A stretch of 64,000 bases of DNA, taken from contig MU394072.1 of NCBI GenBank assembly GCA_022578605.1, positions 434,001 to 498,000 on the forward strand. The letters are read 5' to 3'. The stretch comes from Camillea tinctor (taxonomy: Eukaryota; Ascomycota; Sordariomycetes; Xylariales; Xylariaceae). The position numbers and the translations under genes are program-made. Under the pieces are notes generated by a model. The model was not told where the DNA came from. It was given only the letters and a program-made list of their open reading frames with translations, and made no database searches. This document shows positions 25,671 through 34,681 of the stretch, one piece after another (within the stretch, counting starts at the first letter, position 1; every line of letters starts with the position of its first letter).

Positions 25671-26195
25671 ATGAAGCCTTTCTGGCTGCTGCTACGGATC
25701 ACCATACCCGGATATCACTGCGCTATGGAGTTTATACCAATTATAAAGGAGAATATATGTGGACCCCATTACACTGGACTGTTCGGTTCGACGAGGAAAT
25801 TCGTTCTTGATGCTGTTCAGGCTCTCGTCCAATGTAAGGTCGAGATCGATGCCATAACAGAAGATGGACGCATCCCACTCTATCTGGCAGTGCAAGCGAG
25901 ACGGGTGGATGTGGCCGAGTTCCTTCTCATCGGAGGTGACTAGCAAATAGACTGCAGGACCGTTAATGGATACAGGGCTCTTGAGGTAGCTATAAAAAAC
26001 TTGGGCCCTGATATTATCAACCTACTTCTCAAGTATGGAGCGAGGATGGATATCATAAACAGTGGAGGCTATAACACTGTTTATTTAGCCGCTTTGCAGA
26101 AAGATGTTTCCGTATTCAACACAATTCTCTATAGCGATGCATTCGATCTGGAATCTACCGATGCGCGCAACATCCGCCCACTTCATCTAACCTAG
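25671..26195 (+). pseudogene. Degraded ankyrin-repeat gene
   Basis: The frame encodes ankyrin units: VQALVQCKVEIDAITEDGRIPLYLAVQ, then LEVAIKN...INLLLKYGARMDIINSGGYN and YLAALQKDV. A single in-frame TAG at 25941-25943 splits the array right after the glycine-rich turn of one repeat, and the reading continues as ankyrin beyond it. At about 25760-25810 the ankyrin signal (TPLHWTVRFDEE) is in a different frame, so a frameshift is present too. Downstream of 26195 stops are frequent. I read this as a remnant of a larger ankyrin protein, common in fungal accessory regions. It gives no evidence of function in the cluster. Confidence 0.65.
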
Positions 26196-26643
26196 CATAT
26201 AACGGGGCGATAACCCCGTAATCCAATTTCCATCAAGCGTCTTTAATTATAGCGCAGTGTCACGGACATATATATGAGCTGATAGACAACAAGCTATTAG
26301 CGTTCGCTTTTGCATATAAATTAAGCCTATGGGGCATAGGTGTGATGGTAAGAAACTGAAAATTATAAAACCCACTGCTACGATGCAAGATCTAGGCGAG
26401 GGAAACGAATTCGTTGTTGCGTGAGGAACTAAGCTACCTAGAGGCTAGATGACCACGCGCGGCGGCGCAGTTCATAGACATACAAGCAGTCTCTTTGTTC
26501 TGTTTCTTGGCTAGGGCTCAGCTCCTCACATCCTCCTTATAGTGAACTCTAGTTAGCTTCATCAGCCTTTAGTCTGGAATATACACTGAGTGTTTGGTCG
26601 TGCCTAGGCTCTGATTTTAGTATTGTGACGACCTCATGGGCCC
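26196..26643. other. Intergenic, 3' flank
   Basis: Decayed sequence after the ankyrin remnant and the 3' flank of the methyltransferase. No ORF is supportable. Confidence 0.5.
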
Positions 26644-27459
26644 TTACTTCTTCAGCGCCTTGACAATAGCGAAACCTGGCTGTTCCAACCACAATTTCCA
26701 AAATTCAGGATCCGCTTGAACGACCTCGGCGTTCTCATACGGCTCTATGACGACATCGGAGAAACCATATTTATCGTGCATTTCGGTAGAGCCGGAATAG
26801 GATATCTTCAAGGAGAGGTTCTCGAGTTTGACGGGCGGACCGTATTCTACGGGTATGGTGGAGTTATAGGAGAGGCCATCGGTGAATTCCACAAAGTCCT
26901 GACAAGAAGGACCGTACTTTCCGGTGGTCATAGCCTTGGTACGTGGATCGCATGCCCTAACACCCACGAACCGACCACCCGGCCGTACCGCAGCCGAGAT
27001 GTTATGCCACATGGCTTCCAGCACCTCAACACTACCCACGTGGTCGAAGATCCAGTTTGCCATCACGACATCATATGAGTCTCGAAGCCCCACGACGCCG
27101 CCCTCGCCAAAAAGCGGCTTCGATACATCTCCCAAAAACCACCTTAGCCGCTTTCTTGCCTCTTCGCCTAGTATTTTTTCGGCGTCTCTCTTGCCAACTG
27201 CCATCATTTCGGGGGAGAAGTCGACGATATCAACTTGCGCGGCGCCAGCTTCTAGAACCTGCCGGGCACGGAGACCAGTGCCACCCCCCAGATCGAGAAC
27301 AGATGCCCCTCTGCAACAGTCATCACTTCTGATTGCGGACGCAAACAATTGATTCTCTAGTTTGCCAAAGGGCAGTTTTAGAAGGGAATTATACATAAGT
27401 GCTTGATCATCATACTCCTGCCGAATTTGATCAAAGTGAGACGTAGATGAAGGAGCCAT
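26644..27459 (-). CDS. Class I SAM-dependent methyltransferase
   Basis: This intronless 271-residue ORF has motif I VLDLGGGTG at 54-62, an acidic residue at the end of strand 2 (VDIVDFS), motif II-like SYDVVMANWIFDH near 130 and a RPGGRFVG segment near 160, so the SAM-binding fold is complete. Such small-molecule methyltransferases occur in many fungal clusters, including N-methylating members of dikaritin-type RiPP clusters. The substrate cannot be assigned. It follows the second UstYa-like gene on the same strand 0.8 kb away. Its GC content is higher than that of its neighbours. Confidence 0.9.
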   Translation of the reverse strand: MAPSSTSHFDQIRQEYDDQALMYNSLLKLPFGKLENQLFASAIRSDDCCRGASVLDLGGGTGLRARQVLEAGAAQVDIVDFSPEMMAVGKRDAEKILGEEARKRLRWFLGDVSKPLFGEGGVVGLRDSYDVVMANWIFDHVGSVEVLEAMWHNISAAVRPGGRFVGVRACDPRTKAMTTGKYGPSCQDFVEFTDGLSYNSTIPVEYGPPVKLENLSLKISYSGSTEMHDKYGFSDVVIEPYENAEVVQADPEFWKLWLEQPGFAIVKALKK

Positions 27460-28238
27460 GATGATTTGATGACCGTGAATGTCTATTTTGTGTAATTTCA
27501 GAGTTTGTAAGGGGGCAATAGGATACTTATATAATTAGAGATCGCACATACGATGTAGGTACTAGTCGGCAAGGCAGACCAATAATATGCAATGTTGGAT
27601 GTTGTCGCAGTCTGACATGATACCTCGATGCAATTTGCTAAAACCTTGACATCCTTATACGTAGCCTACCTTGGTGGGCGGGGCAGTACGGTTGATTGCA
27701 TGCATGCTCTCGTTCACGTACATGATCATCCATCTCTGTGGTACTTTACTTTCAGTGATTATATATATGTCATCGAGACTTATCCAGATATCTGAGTCGT
27801 CGACGCACTCTTATATAGTCTGCCACCTCTACATTGAGATATGTTTCTCGGAGATACGTTCTAGAACTCAATTTATCCGCAAGATATTACTCTCTTTTAC
27901 TATGCCCGAGGACTGTGGTGATTACTGAGGATGCTGTGTGCTGTTAGCCATATATGGAAACAAGTTTCATGGGACACACAAAGGGAAGAACTGGCTGGTA
28001 AGTTCGACTAACCTATTCACTGATTTACATTAATTAATTAGTAGGAAGAGACTCAATTGTTATAGGTAATCCCCTGTTACTCTCCTGTGTAGGTTTATGG
28101 TGGTTCTAGGTTATAATTATTTATCAGGAGCTTGTAAGACAGATATGTAATTGGATTTTATGTTACTTGAGAAGTTTGAAACCCTAGTGTCCAGAATCTA
28201 GCAGTGTTCTCGCATCTTGATCGCTCTTCTGGTCACTA
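27460..28238. other. Intergenic, methyltransferase promoter and UstYa 3' flank
   Basis: AT-rich. A short repeat of TTAATTAATTAG is at about 28028. I find no gene. The nearest plus-strand ORF (27671-27928) has no support. Confidence 0.5.
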
Positions 28239-29231
28239 TCACCACTCTAACTCTCTAGGTCCTTCTCGACTCTCAGGTACCCAATCATCTTGATACCCAA
28301 GATGCTGCCTAATCTTGGGTAGATAGATTGAACCCGGAGGACAAAACTTAAAGCGCTCGAGGTTGGATATCTCACTGTTCCCAGGTTCAAGATATCGGTA
28401 GCATGGATCATGGGCTTCAACGAAGTTTTGGACTTGGTTCCAGTCCCGACACTTACGTTGTTGACCATCACCTGGTCTGAATTCGTGGGCTGAATTGAGA
28501 GGTACGTAACGAAGTGTGTCATCGGCTGTACACATAATCTCTACCCGCAAACTATCTAGGCAATGAAGTATATGTTCGTACTGAATAGTTTGCGTCTTGT
28601 TCGTGCGGTATTGTTGTATAGAGATATAAACGTTCCTCTAAAAGAGTATAGTCAACATGACGATCGGAGTATAAACCGGTACGGGTCCCACATGAGTCCC
28701 AGGGAACTTACCACGCAGTGTAAGAGGTGATGAGAATTCACAATATAGATCCGTTTCTTTTTAGAGTCCCAAGGGAAGGGCTGAGACTCAGGAAGATTCA
28801 TATCTTCAACTTCTTTATTCGTCAAGGCAATGATGCCGCTTTCCCATGGAATGCTTGTGTCCCAGAGCCGGTTAATTTCCGCATCACTGGACCCTTGACC
28901 ACTGTACTCTGTATTCCACCAGAGTATATCAGGCTCAGAATAGGCGAGTTTCACTAGTGGTACAATTAGAAGCGTGATTCATTTTGGGATCGGCTATCTT
29001 ACAATAAGGCGAAAGGCCGCCAGTCGCACGCAGTTGGTACCCGAAGCAAAAACTTGCTAAAATTAATGATATAAATGCCACGACCACGGTAAATCTCCAT
29101 ATATACTGGGTAAGAAAAGTAAAGGGCTGGTGGTCTGCATATCTTGTACGATTGGGCTCTGGCTGTTCGTAGTCTGCATCGTCATCGCGAGGAAGAAGAT
29201 TATATCCTTCAGACTTATGTTGGGATACCAT
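28239..29231 (-). CDS. UstYa-like oxidase (DUF3328), copy B
   Basis: Three exons (29231-29003, 28953-28712, 28637-28239) encode 289 residues. A 45-residue acidic cytosolic tail precedes one transmembrane segment at about 46-66. Both motifs are present: HLLHC at 152-156 and HILHC at 179-183, the second followed by LDSLRVEIMCTADDTLRY. The spacing between motifs (22 residues) and the YEHILHC context are typical of this family. The C-terminal tail is about 60 residues longer than in copy A and carries extra cysteines. In known pathways two UstYa paralogues often act together on one peptide. All splice sites are GT-AG and in phase. Its upstream neighbour on the same strand is the putative precursor peptide ORF, 1 kb away. 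Confidence 0.92.
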
Positions 29232-29560
29232 TGTAACGTTATAATCTAGAAAGGTTGTTGAGGATGCTTGGTATCTGATTTGATACTATCTCGCGATTTT
29301 CGAATTCAGGACAACTAGAGGAATCTCTGAAGGGGAACTATAGATAAATTCAAGAATATCAGTCTTCCAACATCGAACCTTCTTTGAAAGAACTGACTAT
29401 GGTCGGATCAGAGTTCATTTGCCGTGGAGGGGAAAAGAGGGGCGGTATCACATTGTACAGTATTAGGAGAGGCTCTAGGGACAAGTTTCGCGCCAATACT
29501 CTTGGGAAGGACGTCAAAAGTGCAGATGAAACCCTACCTAGGTAAGCTTCAGGCAGGCTT
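29232..29560. other. UstYa-B promoter region
   Basis: 329 bp upstream of UstYa copy B. It contains no motif I can name and no ORF I trust. Confidence 0.5.
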
Positions 29561-29835
29561 TTAAGTATCTTCACCGGTATTCATTTCTAAACCCTGACGC
29601 AGAGCTAGAAAGTCGCGTTCCCCTGCCTTTATCATGAATTGATGTATTCTACACCATGAATGGAACATAGGAGTCGTCTTACCTCGGCTGCTTCCAGTAC
29701 TGCGGCTGAAATGTAACGGGGTCCAATTAAGCCAACATGGCATGAAATTTTTCTGCAGTGAGACTTGCCGTTTGTTGGTTGAAGTCTAGACATAAATATG
29801 TATCCAACTAGGAGCAAGGGTGTATTACTGGCCAA
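29561..29835 (-). CDS. Possible small two-exon gene, 72 residues, unknown
   Basis: An ORF from ATG at 29835 reaches a GTAAGA donor after codon 51 (exon end 29683). Joining to the acceptor GATAAAG|GCA (exon 29626-29561) keeps the frame and gives a 72-residue protein. It ends AEAGERDFLALRQGLEMNTGEDT (last exon about 22 residues). The composition is protein-like and the intron size (56 nt) fits the other genes. No family is recognised and no signal peptide is seen. It lies in the minus-strand run between the precursor-like ORF and UstYa copy B. It could be a fragment of a larger decayed gene. Confidence 0.33.
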
Positions 29836-30206
29836 AGGCGAAGGGGGGCGGGCGGTGGCAAGAGTGTGCGAGCTTGGTCCGTATCAGAATTTCCGAGTCA
29901 AAAATACAGCAGCAATGTGGCATTCTTTAGTTTTCATTATATTATTCAAATAGAATTGACTTTAGTGGTGTCCTCGTCTATTTATCTTGGCTGTTTGTTG
30001 ATCTCTCCAAAACTAGTATGTATACAGGTCATCCATGTACTTATGTGAATCTAAAGAACGGCGTCACAACTGGGAGGAAAGTATTGATTTTATGATTTGA
30101 ATTGCTATCAATCCTGACTACACCAAAACCAAGAAATATACCTAGAACTCGATAACATCATCCGTGATTCTCTGTAGAAATGAATCAATTGTACCATGGT
30201 GAGACC
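29836..30206. other. 3' flank of the precursor ORF
   Basis: AT-rich, with a G-rich patch at 29843-29858. No gene is supportable. Confidence 0.5.
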
Positions 30207-30338
30207 TCAGAGACAGCAGCGCTTAGGCTCGATGATATCGTCAGGGAAAGCCTCAGCAACAGCTTCGGGGTTGGGCTTTGGAGCCGGTGCGGCCAGCGAG
30301 ACAGCCGCAAACAGTGTGATAACAGAGACGAGCCGCAT
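30207..30338 (-). CDS. Candidate RiPP precursor: secreted peptide with Kex2 site and Cys-Cys-Leu end
   Basis: A 43-residue ORF. Residues 1-17 form a classical signal peptide (Arg2, hydrophobic core VSVITLFAAVSLA, cleavage after Ala16 or Ala17). Residues 18-38 form an Ala/Pro-rich then acidic pro-region (APAPKP, later EAFPDDIIEP). Lys39-Arg40 is a Kex2 site, and only Cys41-Cys42-Leu43 remain before TGA. This layout (signal, acidic pro-segment, KR, short end) is that of fungal Kex2-processed RiPP precursors, though known dikaritin precursors usually carry several core repeats and this has one. Its GC-rich codons differ from the AT-rich surroundings, as expected for a translated ORF. It sits between UstYa copy B and a GliT-like dithiol oxidoreductase. 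I found no splice donor that would extend the peptide past the stop. It could instead be a minor secreted peptide with no modification. Confidence 0.55.
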   Translation of the reverse strand: MRLVSVITLFAAVSLAAPAPKPNPEAVAEAFPDDIIEPKRCCL

Positions 30339-31905
30339 TGTGACCTGTTGGTTAAATTAGTTCTTAGAGCCTTGTCGAACCTGAAAGAGTGGGCTACCTC
30401 GATTGAGTTGGCTCGCGTTTATGCCAGATATGATTGCGTGCAAGTATCTATAAAGTTTACTTTGTCAGAGCAATATGAGATATAATTATAATACTGTTAT
30501 AAAGGTTGGAACGATTAAAATGAGGGAGGTAGTCCTCGGGGAAACGATGTTTTTTATGTTCGTATCCTGATCATGTTGTCTACCCATGACAAAACCTCTT
30601 GTATCAAGTAATTTTTTATTCTTCCCCGAGTCCGTCGTTGTGCGTCCAAAGCATGTCCGCCTAAGGTATTGACTCGAAAGCCTGTTTGAGGCAGGATGGA
30701 CGTGATTTCCTGTCGGCTGCAACAGTTTTGTGTTGGACTATCGAAGGCATCTACTCCATATCAATTCCCGGCAAATCGCCAAGTAGCTTACCCAGTTGCG
30801 CTAAATTCGGGATTGGCTGGTCAACTTGTTCGCCGTCCCGTCTTGGAGCGTAATAGTTGTCATAATGACAAGCAGGAGAAGGGGTGAGCTAGAAAGCCAA
30901 GATCACAAGAAGAGCTGCCAAGTTCCCCGCCTTCGTTGAATAATATAAGTTTAATTAAATCGTGGTGTGTTTCACAACAAAAATCCTAAATAATTATGTG
31001 ATTGGGATTGCGCAGAGCCTCGTCTTTTCCAGATACCAAGAAGTTCCACATCCTCCCAACGGTGATTATGCATGTACATCATGAGCCTTTCCGTTGATAC
31101 CGCAGAATTCAGGTGTGTCCCCCTTTCCCCTCTTTCTCTCTCCCTCTCAGGCAACCTTGCTGGAGCCGTGTCTGGTATACAGGGCATTTGGCTTGATATG
31201 ACCTTGAGACAAGTCCCGTGGTGATAATCATATCAACTTGTTGGATCCGTCCATGCAGGCTTCGGCTAGAATGAAACGTATGGCCAACAAGGGGAAGCGA
31301 TAGTAACTCCCAGAAGAATCTCTATTACAGAAATAGAACGTGCTGATCATTGATGTTCTCTGTATCATCTCGATCAACCTAATTTTGATGATATAGTTAG
31401 AGACTTGGAGAAGGCTCTTTTCCCTTAAAGGAATTAGAAGCCTACAAAACTATTATCTACCTACTTAAGCTCATAAATGAATAATCTGAAGCTAAAGTGA
31501 CTCGTGCCTGGGAATGCTGCTTATTTAGCTTTACGGAGAATATAAAATTCCAATCACTGAAATATTAAACTCGATAAGAAGCAGGGTAGAACACATTTTT
31601 CCAAGTTTCGTTACGGGCCTCTCAAGGTAAATACACTATAATTAAATTGATACCATTGGACTCCAATAGGAAGCTTCTTTGCTGATAGTCGCGTATTGCA
31701 TATCGAAATCAAGAATATTTCGGTAATAGGGGTCACATGAGCCAGGCTCGAGAAGCCACTTGAGGTAAAGTTCTTGAAGTTCAAAGTCAAGCAAATAATT
31801 CCTATTCAATTGTAGCAACTATAAAGGCCACTGTCCTATGTAACTCAAGCTGTGGTGGCCATTCGAACCGAAACAAGCCTTGCGGTCGCAGAAAACTCAA
31901 GATCC
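30339..31905. other. Upstream region of the precursor ORF, 1.6 kb
   Basis: The first 150 bases upstream of the ORF end in TTTAACCAACAG just before the ATG region, which may be the acceptor of a 5' UTR intron. The rest is AT-rich with a CT/AG low-complexity patch at 31125-31150 and no supportable gene. Confidence 0.45.
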
Positions 31906-32901
31906 CTATGATTGAGTATATTTTGCAGCTTGTATCTCGGCAGATGCTGCCACCCCAGCGTTGCAACCACTAGTGATAGCGCTAGGAACGACCTTGTAAG
32001 GAGTGCTACAGTCACCAACGGCGAAAATACCAGAGACGCTGGTTTGGTAGAATGGCCCATCAGCTTGGATGTCGCCCATCGGGGTAATAGCAAGCCCAAG
32101 CTGATCCACGAAAGGTCCTTGAGGGCTTGTTTGTGGATTGTGCACCAGGAACTTCTCTTCTTTGCTGGAACCGTCATCAAATTCCACGGTAACGGAATTA
32201 TCGCGGTCATTCGCAAGAAGACGTTTGATTTTGCGTGTCTCGATGTTGAACTTGGACTCGGTGAGCGTACTGACAATAGGCTGAAGGCCGGCTTGTACAG
32301 CTTCATCACCGTTAGTGTAAAGAGTGACCTGGTTTGTAAGCTGTGCGGCATTCTGAGCCATATGCGCGGCAAGTGGTGCGTTAACTGGAGATACGACTAG
32401 AACTCCTGATGATGGAGCATCTCGGTCTTCATAGCCGTGGCAGAATAGGCAATGGAAACTTTTTACGACGTTGTTAGCCATCCGCAGTGCAAACCGAAAA
32501 CATATGACTTACATCCGCTTCTTCCATAGTTGTTCGTAGCCTTCGATATCAGGATAAGTGTTAGCCGATCCAACGGCGAGGATTACTTTCCGGAAGCTCC
32601 ACACTTTCCCGTTGCCGTCGTGGACCTTGAATATATCAGATTCCTTTTCGATTTTGATGACAGCAACGTCAGCAAACTGGATCGTTGAGTAGTTAGCTGA
32701 TATATTCTGTCTAGCCGCTGCTCGATATTCGCTTGGGCTTTTGTGGTCCCAAGTTAGAACCATGTGCATATGGGCGGCACCGGCATTTCTGTACGTCTTA
32801 GAATCGAAAACAACAGCTGTATGGAGTTGACGGGCCAGAGTGTTGGCTGCGGTCAAACCGGCCGGCCCTCCTCCAACGATAGCGACATCAATCAAATCCA
32901 T
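31906..32901 (-). CDS. GliT-like FAD/NAD(P)-dependent dithiol oxidoreductase (thioredoxin-reductase fold)
   Basis: Two exons (32901-32513, 32458-31906) joined over a 54-nt intron give 313 residues. The FAD-binding GGGPAG is at 10-15 near the N-terminus. A redox-active CXXC, C133-L-F-C136 followed by HGYE, sits where fungal dithiol oxidases such as GliT carry it. GIFAVGDCS near the C-terminus is the second FAD contact. Known relatives oxidise two thiols to a disulfide in gliotoxin-type metabolites; others act on holomycin-like compounds, and many fungal members have unknown substrates. The ATG was set at 32901 because the frame further upstream has only a TTG. It is the most upstream minus-strand gene of the presumed cluster and is divergent from the second Pth11-like gene. 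Confidence 0.9.
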
Positions 32902-33884
32902 GATGGAAGGCAAATTATGAAGGTCGTGAGAACCCGATATTGAGTATTGAGATGAGGGGCTTTGAAAGAAGTTACTATGCTGTAGAGATCCGAGCCTTTC
33001 AGGATGCTGTTGGTCTTAAAGTCGTTCTATTCCTTACAGATACCTTTCTCCTCATTTTTGCCACGGAACTCTTGGAACTAGGTCTAGGCGGGCCAAGAGC
33101 CGACTTGTCATTCTTGCGTAACAAACTTCATATTGGTTGACGCGGCACGCTTGTGTCCCGTTGACACTCCCTACATGTCCCGTTAGAACTTCTTACATGT
33201 ATCCGTGCAGCCGTGTAACCCGCCAGGCTGCGTTCAGCCTTGGCGAGACCACCAACAATTGCAGAATGCTAGAGTTCTTATGATTGCCTAGTCCCCTTAG
33301 GCCCGATATTGAATTGTTTGCTTATTAACAGAATCGACGGTCATGTATTGGTAGGGCTCATCGTTACGGTGGGTATCACACGAGGCTTTAGACGCTGCCA
33401 AGAACTAATATGTTGGAGATGTTAGGTAAATACTCGGAGCCTTGCCGTCAGTTTATTGATCCCCGCAGTTGATCATCGATCGACTGGCAATACGATTATT
33501 CTAATTCATGGAAACGGAGCCAAGAGGCGAGAAATGCTTTGAATCTGTCGGCTTTGATTAATCTATAACTTCTACACCCAATAGCTTAGGTACACGGAGT
33601 TGTCTAATAACTAATCCATCTCTGCAAATAAGACCCAAGACTTTTCAGTCGTAATGTCAGGGCTACTGACTAGGGAACCGCATGAAGAACAATGTGACAC
33701 AATAAATAGGTACTACACGATGTACACCGAAACGGCAACGAGGCTGTAGTGTCATTAACGTAGCAATATGATGGCCAAGAGGTTGTACTGAGACGTTCAC
33801 AGGATACTTGTGAGAAATTTATGAATGCAAAATTCGTGTAGTGAGGACTCCATCAAATGTTTGGCTGACAGCCGCAGCACTTAG

Positions 33885-34121
33885 CACTACTATCAGTTCG
33901 TGGTCAAGCATCACTCTCACAGAGAGTGTCCGGTTAATTTAAAAGACTATGCGACAAGAAGTAAGCTCATTCAGAAATGTTATGGGCAGGGTGCTTGGGC
34001 CGGATTCCGTAGATGGGCTACAGGTTATATTAATGGAACTCCTTACTGTCCGCTAACTTGGACGGTGTTACCACGAAATGGTCAGACCCCGCGGTTAAGT
34101 AATATAGATAGAGACATCTAA
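33885..34121 (+). other. Possible orphan exon or remnant, 78 codons
   Basis: After a CACTTAG acceptor-like sequence the frame stays open for 78 codons to TAA at 34119-34121. It has protein-like residues, three cysteines and no low complexity (CYGQGAWAGFRRWATGYING). No start codon, signal peptide or upstream exon could be found. I do not recognise a family. It may be a remnant of a small secreted protein gene. Confidence 0.2.
33912..33928. repeat. Perfect 7-bp inverted repeat
   Basis: CACTCTC and GAGAGTG are separated by ACA. A related sequence, CTCTCT then AAC then AGAGAG, occurs about 230 bp downstream at 34140-34154. Their similarity in orientation and loop suggests a duplicated short element, but chance is possible. 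Confidence 0.5.
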
Positions 34122-34681
34122 GTAACCCCGTAGAACTCACTCTCTAACAGAGAGAGGGGGGAAGGTCTGAGCGATTTAGGTCATTGTATGACAGGAACTA
34201 CTCAACCCGGGGTATAGACATGTAACTCTAGATATCGCTATCTAAGACGAAGGCATATTACTTCTTGGCATGTAAGGACCTTGGTGAGGGTACATTCTCA
34301 GAAAGCTGCTCTAAATTTAGAAAATCAAAGTATCCCATACATGAAAGACCTCTAGAGCCTTCCTCCATGTCGGATGAGTGAATCAACTAGCGATGGGGGC
34401 CTTCATATTGTCCATCTCTTGCAAGGGGCTACAGTTTGCGGACAGGGAGGCTGTGTCAGTATGTAGCCCAGTCCTGTAGCTGCCTGTCATTTGGTCTCTT
34501 TAGGAAAACAACTATTATCATCGTGTCCCTAACTCTGGGCAAAGTAATTCATTAACGGCCTTCACTCCTCACACTCGGTGTCCGATCGTCTGATATCGTA
34601 TGACCCAGCCTATGTGAAATCTATCATTCGATTCTTTCTCCCTCCATCCGAATATACTGGTTCTTTAGTCCTAAAGATACC

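Larger units (their letters stand above)
32902..34681. other. Intergenic 1.8 kb between divergent genes
   Basis: AT-rich. It holds two short inverted repeats (33912-33928 and 34140-34154) around a possible orphan exon at 33885-34121, listed separately. Otherwise there is no coding signal. It likely contains promoters of the GliT-like and Pth11-like genes. Confidence 0.5.

Noticed and set aside
30180..30485. Plus-strand 101-codon ORF overlapping the precursor candidate
   Set aside because: It is the antisense of the minus-strand ORF, which has a signal peptide and a Kex2 site. The plus frame has no motif, and its openness is explained by the GC-rich opposite ORF.
31845..32400. ORFs on both strands overlapping the GliT-like gene
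   Set aside because: Out-of-frame or antisense to the FAD-binding domain; no domain of their own.
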